From NCBI GenBank assembly GCA_026702635.1, contig JAPPBZ010000051.1, forward strand, positions 1 to 6,982: a stretch of 6,982 bases of DNA, written 5' to 3'. This stretch comes from Bacteroidota bacterium. Lineage in GTDB: Bacteria > Bacteroidota > Rhodothermia > Rhodothermales > Bin80. A program made the position numbers and the translations under genes. Positions 1 through 6,183 of this stretch are shown piece by piece (position 1 is the stretch's first letter; each line of letters begins with the position of its first letter). The notes under the pieces are model-generated. The model saw nothing but the letters and a program-made list of their open reading frames with translations, searched no databases and was not told where the DNA came from.

Positions 1-1329
1 TTGTAGTGTCACATCTACCTCCGTCACTGCCGGTCTTAATCCATCCGCACTCTCATCAAGCATCACTCCGGCCTTTTTGAACGCTCGTGCAAGCTCTGAC
101 CCTTCCAGTACGCGTTTGCGCATGATTTCCGGGATTTCACTGCCCAGTTCCTCTGCCGCCAAATCATGACGGTCCATCAACTCTGCAATCCTTGGCTCAA
201 TGATTGTAAGACTTGCCCGTGGGAAAATAATGGGCATTGGGCGCTTTGCCCAGGTATATAGCGATTTAAGCTGAGCGAAATATGCTATCTCTCCCGGACC
301 CGCTACGTAGGCAACCGTGGGCAACAATGAATCCTGTACAAGTGGCCGCATAACAACATTGGGACTCAGGCTGCACGGTGGAATTTCGTGGATCTGATCA
401 ATTGGAATGATCTTCTCTTCGGAAAATTGTGGGCTGTAGCCATTGCCTGTCGGATGTAATGCTTCCCGCTGCGACTCGCTGAGCAAAAATACATTCCCGG
501 GGCGGACATGAACCTGTGCATGATAATCCTCTTCCAGAGCATCACTGGTAGCCTTTAATGCCGTATGGGTTGTCACGTATTCTTTTAACTCACGTCGAAG
601 CAGAGGAGCAATTAGTTCTTTCAGTCGGCAGTCCTCCGGGTTCATAAAGACCATCGAATCACTGCCCAAGAGAGATTTTAATGTATGGGCAAATGCATCG
701 GTGAACGTGGCCCCTTGGTGATACGCTGAGTAGTAGCTTCCAAATACTTCATCCCGGAATTCTGTTGGCGGTAATTGGTTCGTGAGCTCCTCACGGACAC
801 GATCAATCTCTGCATTGAAGACCAAGGAACCAACGCTGCCAAGATTGCCTGTTTCGGGGAGCCTGTGTCCGTCATACCATATCTTCCTACCGAACAGACT
901 AATCTGTCGCACTTCATCAAGATCATGGTCTCCTCCCTCGATCCAGAAGACCGGTATGACCGGCCGGGAAAGTACCCTCGTCAGGCGCTCCGCCAACCGA
1001 ACAGCGGACAAGGCCTTGTACAGTGTGTAGAGAGGACCGCCAAAAATTCCAACCTGTTGACCGGTGACCACCGCTAATGAATCTGGATCACGAAGTTGCG
1101 ATGCAAGGGTCCCATTATTCCAGTTGGCATTTTGCTCTTCAAGTACATCGACCAATATCTGACGATCTACTGGACTTGCCTCCAGATTTTGGGCAACCGC
1201 TTCGTAACTGCTGTCCTCGCGCCAGTCTCCTGCATAATAGTCCGCTAGCCGGGCGTAATCCGTTGTGTAGGTAGAGAAAAGCCGTGATGTTCCCTTCATT
1301 CCCCTGTAGGGAATCGTCGTCTGGGGCAT
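1..1329 (-). CDS. bshC: BshC, putative cysteine ligase of bacillithiol synthesis (3' end outside window)
   Basis: BshC is the cytoplasmic enzyme thought to add L-cysteine to glucosaminyl-malate (GlcN-Mal), the last step in making the low-molecular-weight thiol bacillithiol. The frame is open from the ATG at 1329-1327 to base 1 with no stop, giving 443 residues. Family members are about 530-540 residues, so roughly the last 90-100, the end of the C-terminal helical region, lie beyond the left edge. Visible family motifs are VVTGQQVGIFGGPLYTLYKA from residue 87, PVFWIEGGDHD ending in D134-H135-D136 (the family's FW...DHD nucleotide-fold motif), and AYVAGPGEIAY at about 340-350. The start gives MPQTTIPYRG, and no good Shine-Dalgarno sequence precedes it. 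It begins 35 bases after the BFN gene stop, so co-transcription is likely. The bshA and bshB partners are not in the window. Family assignment is secure; the enzymatic role comes from family knowledge. Confidence 0.95.
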   Translation of the reverse strand, partial: MPQTTIPYRGMKGTSRLFSTYTTDYARLADYYAGDWREDSSYEAVAQNLEASPVDRQILVDVLEEQNANWNNGTLASQLRDPDSLAVVTGQQVGIFGGPLYTLYKALSAVRLAERLTRVLSRPVIPVFWIEGGDHDLDEVRQISLFGRKIWYDGHRLPETGNLGSVGSLVFNAEIDRVREELTNQLPPTEFRDEVFGSYYSAYHQGATFTDAFAHTLKSLLGSDSMVFMNPEDCRLKELIAPLLRRELKEYVTTHTALKATSDALEEDYHAQVHVRPGNVFLLSESQREALHPTGNGYSPQFSEEKIIPIDQIHEIPPCSLSPNVVMRPLVQDSLLPTVAYVAGPGEIAYFAQLKSLYTWAKRPMPIIFPRASLTIIEPRIAELMDRHDLAAEELGSEIPEIMRKRVLEGSELARAFKKAGVMLDESADGLRPAVTEVDVTLQ

Positions 1330-1364
1330 TTTGCGCGAATGATTGACAGCTAACTCTATCGGAA

Positions 1365-1931
1365 CTATTCCTTCAGCTTCGCCAAAGCATCACGTACCCG
1401 TGCAGCCTCCTCATAATCCTCTTCTTCAATGGCACGCTCTAATTTCTCTTCTAATTGCTCAATCGGAGATGCTGGCACTTCAGCCTCCTCGGAGGTAGCA
1501 TCCTCGTCTTCACCTAATGGAATTCCCGCCTCCTCAAGGATCGATTCTGACACCAAAATATCAACATCCAGACGTACCGCAACCGCAACTGCATCACTTG
1601 GGCGTGAATCTAATGCGGCGGGCTCTCCATTCTGGAAGAACCGAATTTTAGCGAAGAAGGTGCCCTCCTCTAACGAATCAATCAGAATGTCATTCACCTC
1701 CATCCCCGCATGCTCCATCAGACTACACAGTAGGTCATGGGACATGGGGCGCGGCGGGCGTTTTCTTTCAACACCAATTGCGATGGCGGTAGCCTCATTC
1801 TCTCCGACCACGATCGGGAGTTTTCGTGTTCCAGCTATTTCCCCCAACATCAAAACAAAAGCACCACCACTGCTTGGGCTCGTTGACAGCCCAATAATTT
1901 CTACTGGGACAAGTCCATCTTGCATTCGCAT
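1365..1931 (-). CDS. Bifunctional nuclease (BFN/DUF151) domain protein with C-terminal UVR motif
   Basis: The protein has 188 residues and two parts. Residues about 8-135 form a BFN (DNase-RNase, formerly DUF151) domain: LPIVVGENEATAIAIG at 38-53, RPMSHDLL at 61-68 (family RPxTHDLL), EEGTFFAKI at 88-96 and DSRPSDAVAVAVR at 108-120. After a very acidic linker (about 139-157), residues 158-187 form a UVR motif, EQLEEKLERAIEEEDYEEAA followed by RVRDALAKL, like the helical hairpin of UvrB, UvrC and McsA that mediates protein contacts. Nuclease activity was reported for plant members; the role of bacterial members is unsettled, so a nuclease call is only a family label. The ATG at 1931 is preceded in frame by a TAA only two codons upstream, so the start is either this ATG or the ATG two codons later (1925). 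It sits 41 bases after hisC and 35 bases before bshC. A 14-base direct repeat overlaps its start. Confidence 0.92.
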   Translation of the reverse strand: MRMQDGLVPVEIIGLSTSPSSGGAFVLMLGEIAGTRKLPIVVGENEATAIAIGVERKRPPRPMSHDLLCSLMEHAGMEVNDILIDSLEEGTFFAKIRFFQNGEPAALDSRPSDAVAVAVRLDVDILVSESILEEAGIPLGEDEDATSEEAEVPASPIEQLEEKLERAIEEEDYEEAARVRDALAKLKE

Positions 1932-1960
1932 TGTGCTTTATGGCTAATTGTGCTTTATGG
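1930..1960. repeat. Two-copy 14-base direct repeat at the BFN gene start
   Basis: On the plus strand ATTGTGCTTTATGG occurs at 1930-1943 and again at 1947-1960, a 17-base period with a 3-base spacer. Read in the gene direction this is CCATAAAGCACAAT twice, with the second copy running into the ATG of the BFN gene. Each copy carries a TAA, and the one nearer the start closes the reading frame just upstream. It fills most of the 41-base gap between hisC and the BFN gene. It may be a slippage duplication or a binding site in the leader; nothing in the sequence decides between these. Confidence 0.75.
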
Positions 1961-1972
1961 ATGGCTGAAAAG

Positions 1973-3058
1973 CTACGGGATTATCCGTGTCAACGCTCGT
2001 AGGAATGCCCTGTTCTCGTCGGGAGTTCCTGCACTCACACGCAAAAAGCCCCTTAACTCCGGGTACCCACTCATGTCACGGACTAAAATACCAGACTCGG
2101 CAAGTTTCATAAACAGTTCCTTACTATCACCAGGAACTTTAAATGTAACAAAATTTGCTTGTCCTGCAAGCACACGCACCCCTTTTATTTGCTGCAAGAC
2201 CTGAATCAAACGCTTCGTTTCTGAGCGAATCCGTGCTATCCGATCATGAAGCAGATGGGATTGCGAAAGAAGTACCCTTACTGCGGCTATACTGAAGCGG
2301 TCAATCATGAATGGAGGCCGAACCTTCAGAACCTCCGACATTAGTGCGGGATCTCCGACCAAATAGCCCATACGTAATCCAGCTAGTCCAAATGCTTTGG
2401 AAAAAGTTCTGAGAAGAATCACATTTGGATATTCCCTCAATGCAGTGAGCATGCTGAGTTCATCTGCAAACTCTATATATGCCTCGTCAATGAGCACCAG
2501 TCCTGGTGCCGCTTCAGCAATTATTTTAATCTCTGCCAGAGGTAATGCTAAGCCTGTGGGATTATTTGGAGAGGTGATCACTACGACAGAAGGAGTCGCT
2601 TGCTGAATCGCCTTTAGAATCCCATCGGTGTCAAACTGTAGGTTATCACGAGGAGTAATCGACACGACTGTTCCCCCAAAAATATCCACAACCCGCTCAT
2701 AAAAAGAAAACATCGGGCGAGGCAACACCACTTTTCTGCCTGAAGAAATGAAGGTTAACCCCAACGTGTAGGTCAATTCATTCGATCCATTCCCAACGAT
2801 AATTCCATCCGAATCCCAGCATATATAATCCGCAATTAACTTCGCAAGGTCATCGGGCTGCTCTGAAGGATACCGATGAAACGCGGTCTCTTTCCAGTGC
2901 TCAAATACTGTTTCTCTTAGCTCATCCGGCAGGTCAAATGGACTTTCATTCTGATTGAGCTTGACTGTAATTTGCCCAGGAGGGATTCCGACCCTATAAG
3001 GATGCTGCTTTTGGATCTCATCCTTGACCTGAGAAAGTGCACGATTCCGGATCGTCAT
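1973..3058 (-). CDS. hisC: Histidinol-phosphate aminotransferase
   Basis: HisC is a PLP-dependent class I/II aminotransferase that converts imidazole-acetol phosphate and glutamate to histidinol phosphate and 2-oxoglutarate, in the cytoplasm. The protein has 361 residues, the usual family length, and looks complete. Key features are NQNESPF at 35-41 (the N-terminal NENP-like substrate motif), RYPS at 62-65, GNGSNEL at 89-95 for the cofactor phosphate, SPNNPTG at 163-169, DEAYIEF at 191-197 with the PLP-ring aspartate D191 and Y194, RTFSKAFGLAGLRMGY with Schiff-base lysine K221 and R229, and LRVSAGT with carboxylate-binding R340. Its ATG shares one base with the hisD stop (TGATG), a strong sign of translational coupling. 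No clear Shine-Dalgarno sequence is seen. Some HisC enzymes also accept aromatic amino acids, but position beside hisD favours the histidine role. Confidence 0.97.
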   Translation of the reverse strand: MTIRNRALSQVKDEIQKQHPYRVGIPPGQITVKLNQNESPFDLPDELRETVFEHWKETAFHRYPSEQPDDLAKLIADYICWDSDGIIVGNGSNELTYTLGLTFISSGRKVVLPRPMFSFYERVVDIFGGTVVSITPRDNLQFDTDGILKAIQQATPSVVVITSPNNPTGLALPLAEIKIIAEAAPGLVLIDEAYIEFADELSMLTALREYPNVILLRTFSKAFGLAGLRMGYLVGDPALMSEVLKVRPPFMIDRFSIAAVRVLLSQSHLLHDRIARIRSETKRLIQVLQQIKGVRVLAGQANFVTFKVPGDSKELFMKLAESGILVRDMSGYPELRGFLRVSAGTPDENRAFLRALTRIIP

Positions 3059-4323
3059 CAGTCTTCTATGCGGGCTTTTACGCTGCGCGCATGGGCATCA
3101 AGCCCTTCACTATGTGCCATTAGAGCAATATCATCGACTACGACCCCTAAACGCCGTTCACTGTAGCTGATCACACTCTGTCGCCGAATAAAATCATCAA
3201 CTCCCAAGGCGGAAGAAAATCTCGCAGTTCCCCCTGTCGGCAATACATGATTCGGACCTGCATAGTAATCTCCAACCACCTCCGGAGACCAAGGACCAAT
3301 GAAGACAGCACCCGCATGCCGAATTTTCTCTAAAACCTCCCATGAATCTGCAACCATGAGCTCCAAATGCTCTGGAGCAATGGTATTCACCATGTGAATC
3401 GCTTCCTCCATTGAAGAAGTAATGATCGCCGCACCATGTTCCTTCAGAGCCGAACTAGCTATATCCCTTCGCGGAATCAGCGGCAGAAATGTTTCAAGTG
3501 CCTGACAAACGGTCTTTGCAATCGCTTCATCCAGAGTTACAAGGATTGCACAAGCTAGTTCGTCGTGTTCGGCCTGTGCAAGAAGGTCATGCGCAATCCA
3601 GTCCGGTCTGGCAGAGGCATCGGCCAGAACTACTAATTCGCTGGGACCAGCTAGACTATCAATATCCACATGGCCATAAACTAGCTTTTTGGCTGCCGTA
3701 ACATACGCGCTGCCCGGGCCTACGATCTTATCCACCCGCGGGACAGACTCTGTTCCGAACGCGAATGCAGCAATAGCCTGTGCTCCGCCGACCGCAAACA
3801 CGTTTTCAATTCCCAACATATATGCGGCAGCCAAAACCTCCCGCCGAGGTAGCCCGGTGGATGGATCAGGAGGACTTGCAAGATACAGGTTGCCAACTCC
3901 TGCTACCTGAGCAGGAATGGCGGTCATCAATACACTGGACGGGTATGCAGCGGTTCCACCAGGGACATACAAGCCCGCAGCATCCACCGGTAAGATGCGC
4001 TGCCCTAGACGGACACGATCTCCGTCGTCTACATACCAACTCTCTCGGCGCTGCCTCGCATGGAACCGGCGTATATTATTGGCGGCATCCTGAAATGCGT
4101 GCTGCCAAGCCGATTCGGCTTCTGCCCAAGCTGACTCCAATGCTGCAGAGGGCACGGAGATGGACGTAAGTCCGACACGGTCAAACTGGCTCGTGTAATC
4201 AAACAGAGCCGCATCGCCGCGCTCCATGACCTTCTTGATTACCTTGGCTACTCGCGCCTCCAATGCAGAATCCAGGCTTACTGGCTTTCGTCTCCATTGA
4301 TCTGGCGCAATCAAGCGGATCAT
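3058..4323 (-). CDS. hisD: Histidinol dehydrogenase
   Basis: HisD is a zinc- and NAD-dependent enzyme that oxidises L-histidinol to L-histidine in two steps, the end of the pathway. The protein has 421 residues, close to the usual 425-435, and is intact. It shows GLYVPGGTAAYPSSVLM at 117-133, VDKIVGPGSAYVTAAKKL at 197-214 and DSLAGPSEL at 222-230. By family alignment the zinc ligands are Q250 and H253 (LAQAEHDE), D352 (GDYYAGPNHVLPTGG) and H411 (EGLDAHARSV); E318-H319 (IAPEHLEL) are the catalytic pair. All are in place with spacing matching the E. coli enzyme. It starts 12 bases after the PUR gene stop and its TGA overlaps the hisC ATG by one base. Other histidine genes usually grouped with hisDC, such as hisG and hisB, are absent from both flanks. 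Confidence 0.98.
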   Translation of the reverse strand: MIRLIAPDQWRRKPVSLDSALEARVAKVIKKVMERGDAALFDYTSQFDRVGLTSISVPSAALESAWAEAESAWQHAFQDAANNIRRFHARQRRESWYVDDGDRVRLGQRILPVDAAGLYVPGGTAAYPSSVLMTAIPAQVAGVGNLYLASPPDPSTGLPRREVLAAAYMLGIENVFAVGGAQAIAAFAFGTESVPRVDKIVGPGSAYVTAAKKLVYGHVDIDSLAGPSELVVLADASARPDWIAHDLLAQAEHDELACAILVTLDEAIAKTVCQALETFLPLIPRRDIASSALKEHGAAIITSSMEEAIHMVNTIAPEHLELMVADSWEVLEKIRHAGAVFIGPWSPEVVGDYYAGPNHVLPTGGTARFSSALGVDDFIRRQSVISYSERRLGVVVDDIALMAHSEGLDAHARSVKARIED

Positions 4324-4335
4324 GGCTCAACTAGG

Positions 4336-4698
4336 CTACCTGCTGTCGTCGTCCCTGGGCGGAAAATCAACAGACGGGTAGCCATAAAACTCGTAGTCCG
4401 GTAGACGCTCGGTCCGTACATCCTCCATTGCCTCGTACAAGCCCTTCATGAACTTAGTGAAGTCTTCCTTATACACGAAGATCTTGTGTTTCTCGTGACG
4501 ATGCTCGCCAACTCGCTTGCTCTCGGTGATGACGATGAAAAAGTCTTCACCAGATCGGGTTGCCTTCACATCAAAGAAGTACGTACGTCGTCCCGCTGGG
4601 ACCCTCCTCGAAAATACTTCGTCGCGATAGCGAGATCCGCTGCCTGAATGCGGCGCACCCTCCCAATCGCCACTGTCATGTCCATAGTCGTCGTTCAT
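4336..4698 (-). CDS. PUR-family (DUF3276) small nucleic-acid-binding protein
   Basis: The encoded protein has 120 residues from the ATG at 4698. Residues about 27-91 match the PUR (DUF3276) fold found in Bacteroidota and spirochaetes: EVFSRRVPAGRRTYFFDVKA (27-46), followed by TRSGEDFFIVITESKR (47-62) and EKHKIFVYKEDFTKFMKGLY (69-88). The family resembles eukaryotic Pur-alpha; the Borrelia member BpuR binds DNA and RNA, so a cytoplasmic nucleic-acid-binding or regulatory role is likely by homology. The flanks look disordered: an Asp/Gly/Ser/His-rich head (1-26) and a Tyr/Pro/Asp tail (100-120) ending in DDDSR. Start choice is uncertain: a TTG three codons upstream (4707) would give 123 residues, but neither candidate has a good ribosome site, so the ATG is preferred. 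It lies 47 bases after the phosphorylase and 12 bases before hisD. Its targets are unknown. Confidence 0.9.
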   Translation of the reverse strand: MNDDYGHDSGDWEGAPHSGSGSRYRDEVFSRRVPAGRRTYFFDVKATRSGEDFFIVITESKRVGEHRHEKHKIFVYKEDFTKFMKGLYEAMEDVRTERLPDYEFYGYPSVDFPPRDDDSR

Positions 4699-4745
4699 GC
4701 GCTGCAATTTGGTCTTGTGATATGAGTATCGGGTTATAGGTAAAA

Positions 4746-5528
4746 TTACGTTCTGTATGACTGAGGAGCCTGTATTAACGCTTTGGCGAGTACATCCGCA
4801 AGATTCGTTCGTGCAGCCTTGGCTGCACGAAGTACGTCTTCGTGATTTAACTCCTGCTCATGCAGGCCTGCCGCACCATTGGTAATGATAGTGGCCCCCA
4901 GCACATGCATATCTAAAGCTGATGCTTCCATCGCTTCCGGTACTAAACTCATTCCAACTGCATCGCCGCCTCTACGTTCAAAGGCGACAATTTCTGCTGG
5001 AGTTTCGTAGCTCGGCCCAATGGTCCACACATAAACACCACTGGAGACCGGTAAGCCACCACAAGCTGCAATCACACGTTCTCTCCAAAGTGCGTCGTAC
5101 ACTGAACGTCCCTTGTTGGTTGCAGTCAGTGGCTGAGCGCAGATATGACCTTCTACCAACATAATTTCTCCTGAGTTCAAGGTTGCCCGTATCCCGCCTG
5201 CCGCACTAACCAAAATGATATTCTTGATCCCCAATTCATGAATGAGGCGTACCTGAAAGGTGACACGATCAGTAGAAACTCCTTCGTAGTAGTGAACACG
5301 CCCTTGCATTAGGAGAACTTCGTAGTTTGCAAAGACACCCGATGTCACATGGCCCGAATGTCCAGCGACGGAAGGAGCTATGAATCCAGGAATATTTGAA
5401 GCAGTCAGGCTCCAATGGACCCGATCCAATTCAAGACCACATCCAGATCCTAGAATAATCGCAGCCGAAGGCCGGACCTCTCCAAGACGCTCACTCAACA
5501 GGTTACGTGCGATTTTTACTCGACTCAC
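4746..5528 (-). CDS. Purine nucleoside phosphorylase, trimeric-type family, divergent
   Basis: The 260-residue protein belongs to the low-molecular-mass (trimeric) purine nucleoside phosphorylase family, which splits purine (deoxy)nucleosides with phosphate for base salvage in the cytoplasm. Expected active-site positions are present: GSGCG at 27-31 (phosphate serine S28), GHSG with H57, QGRVHYYEG with R77, H79 and Y81, AAGG at 109-112, GPSYETPAE with Y174 and E175, VGMSLVPE with M193 and S194, TNGAAG with N217 (the position that favours 6-oxopurines) and NHED with H229. Oddities: the usual DHIN plus long NPL loop is shortened to GHICAQPL...YD (127-145), about 15 residues shorter than human PNP, and the usual TNAAGG and MSTVPE read VSAAGG and MSLVPE. 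The start is GTG at 5528-5526, overlapping recX by 26 bases; an in-frame TGA lies two codons upstream and AGGAGGT is well placed. MTA phosphorylase is less likely. The exact substrate is uncertain. Confidence 0.9.
   Translation of the reverse strand: MSRVKIARNLLSERLGEVRPSAAIILGSGCGLELDRVHWSLTASNIPGFIAPSVAGHSGHVTSGVFANYEVLLMQGRVHYYEGVSTDRVTFQVRLIHELGIKNIILVSAAGGIRATLNSGEIMLVEGHICAQPLTATNKGRSVYDALWRERVIAACGGLPVSSGVYVWTIGPSYETPAEIVAFERRGGDAVGMSLVPEAMEASALDMHVLGATIITNGAAGLHEQELNHEDVLRAAKAARTNLADVLAKALIQAPQSYRT
4808..4831. repeat. Inverted repeat inside the phosphorylase gene
   Basis: The plus strand reads TTCGTGCAGCC, then TT, then GGCTGCACGAA: perfect 11-base arms around a 2-base centre. In RNA this could fold as a 10-base-pair stem with a CAAG tetraloop. 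It lies about 60-85 bases before the phosphorylase stop and encodes the symmetric peptide RAAKAAR (residues 234-240) in a predicted C-terminal helix. No U-rich run follows, so it is not a standard intrinsic terminator. It could be an RNA stability or processing element, a protein-binding palindrome, or an accident of codon choice. Confidence 0.7.
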
Positions 5529-6183
5529 TTCGACTCAGTACCTCCTGAACAAATTCACTTGCCATTATATACCCGTACCCCCTTCTGGTCAGGTAAGCGA
5601 TCAGTTTCTTTTTTCGCTCAGGGAATGTGCCCCGAACTCTAGTCTGGAATCGCTCGACCATGCTTTTTGCACGCGCAGCAAAAGCCTCCGGGTTGATCGT
5701 GGCTTTGATCGCCTCGGAAATATTGTCATGTGAAACCCCGTCTGCAGCTAATTCGCGCCGAATCCTCTCTGGCCCATACCCTTTGTGATTGAACCGTGCT
5801 GTGGCGTATTCCATTGCATACTTCCGGTCATCAATATAGCCAAGATCCGTAAGATCTCCCATCGCATGATCAATCTCGTGATCCGAAAATCCCCGCTCTC
5901 TCAAACGTGTGCGTATCTGATACGCAGTCCTCGGAGCATAAGCCAAATATCCTAGTGCCTTGGACTTTGCCCGGAGCATTCCTTCATCTTGCAAAAGGAT
6001 GCTTACCTCTGTTTCATTCAGCTCTTTCCCCACATGCAATTTGTTCTGTACAACCAGATCCGTCAAAATCCCAAAGGCATACTCTCCATCGATAAAAACC
6101 GATGTTCTAGCCCGATTCTTAACCTGTGGGCTTAATGCTGTGATCGTACCGGCTCTGAACGAGCTCCCTTTTGCGGTACTCAT
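5503..6183 (-). CDS. recX: RecX family regulator of RecA
   Basis: RecX binds RecA filaments and modulates, usually inhibits, recombination and strand exchange. The protein has 226 residues, longer than E. coli RecX (about 166) but typical of the long form with an N-terminal beta-rich segment. Residues 12-45 (GTITALSPQ, then TSVFIDGEYAFGI) match that segment. The helical repeats follow: ALGYLAYAPRTAYQIRTRLR with ERGF (about 76-99), LTDLGYIDDRKYAMEYATAR (111-130), GYGPERIRRELAADGVS (135-151) and KKKLIAYLTRRGYGYIMASE (191-210). The LGYIDD motif and the GxxRIRREL motif are diagnostic. The ATG at 6183 shares one base with the stop of the upstream gene (TAATG). The 3' end overlaps the phosphorylase start by 26 bases and includes its Shine-Dalgarno sequence. 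recA is not in the window. Family call is strong. Confidence 0.96.
   Translation of the reverse strand: MSTAKGSSFRAGTITALSPQVKNRARTSVFIDGEYAFGILTDLVVQNKLHVGKELNETEVSILLQDEGMLRAKSKALGYLAYAPRTAYQIRTRLRERGFSDHEIDHAMGDLTDLGYIDDRKYAMEYATARFNHKGYGPERIRRELAADGVSHDNISEAIKATINPEAFAARAKSMVERFQTRVRGTFPERKKKLIAYLTRRGYGYIMASEFVQEVLSRSESSKNRT
5540..5546 (-). promoter_or_regulatory. Shine-Dalgarno site for the phosphorylase GTG start
   Basis: The minus strand reads AGGAGGT here, 11 bases before the GTG at 5528. It lies inside the recX codons for Gln-Glu-Val near the C-terminus. An in-frame TGA at 5537-5535 excludes any start further upstream, and the next in-frame ATG would remove the first 73 residues including the phosphate-binding GSG motif, so this site fixes the start. 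It is the only strong Shine-Dalgarno match noticed before a gene in the window; the ATG starts mostly lack one. Confidence 0.75.

Noticed and set aside
678..926. Minus-strand 82-codon frame within bshC
   Set aside because: It overlaps bshC in another frame of the same strand and has no recognisable features.
775..1274. Several plus-strand open frames opposite bshC
   Set aside because: The minus strand encodes unmistakable BshC motifs through this stretch, and the plus-strand peptides show no family features.
1330..1364. Possible terminator between the BFN gene and bshC
   Set aside because: No stable stem followed by a T-run is visible on the transcribed strand.
1429..1947. Plus-strand open frame of 172 codons opposite the BFN gene
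   Set aside because: It is serine-rich, low in recognisable motifs, and lies exactly antisense to a well-supported family gene; it is a shadow frame.
3489..4214. Plus- and minus-strand short frames within hisD
   Set aside because: All lie inside an intact hisD with every catalytic residue in place; none resembles a known protein.
4699..4745. Possible promoter in the AT-rich gap before the PUR gene
   Set aside because: No convincing Bacteroidota -7/-33 or sigma70-like pair could be recognised in the gap.
4862..4871. Ten-base palindrome GCAGGCCTGC
   Set aside because: It is short, within coding sequence, and expected by chance in DNA of this composition; no second copy was noticed.
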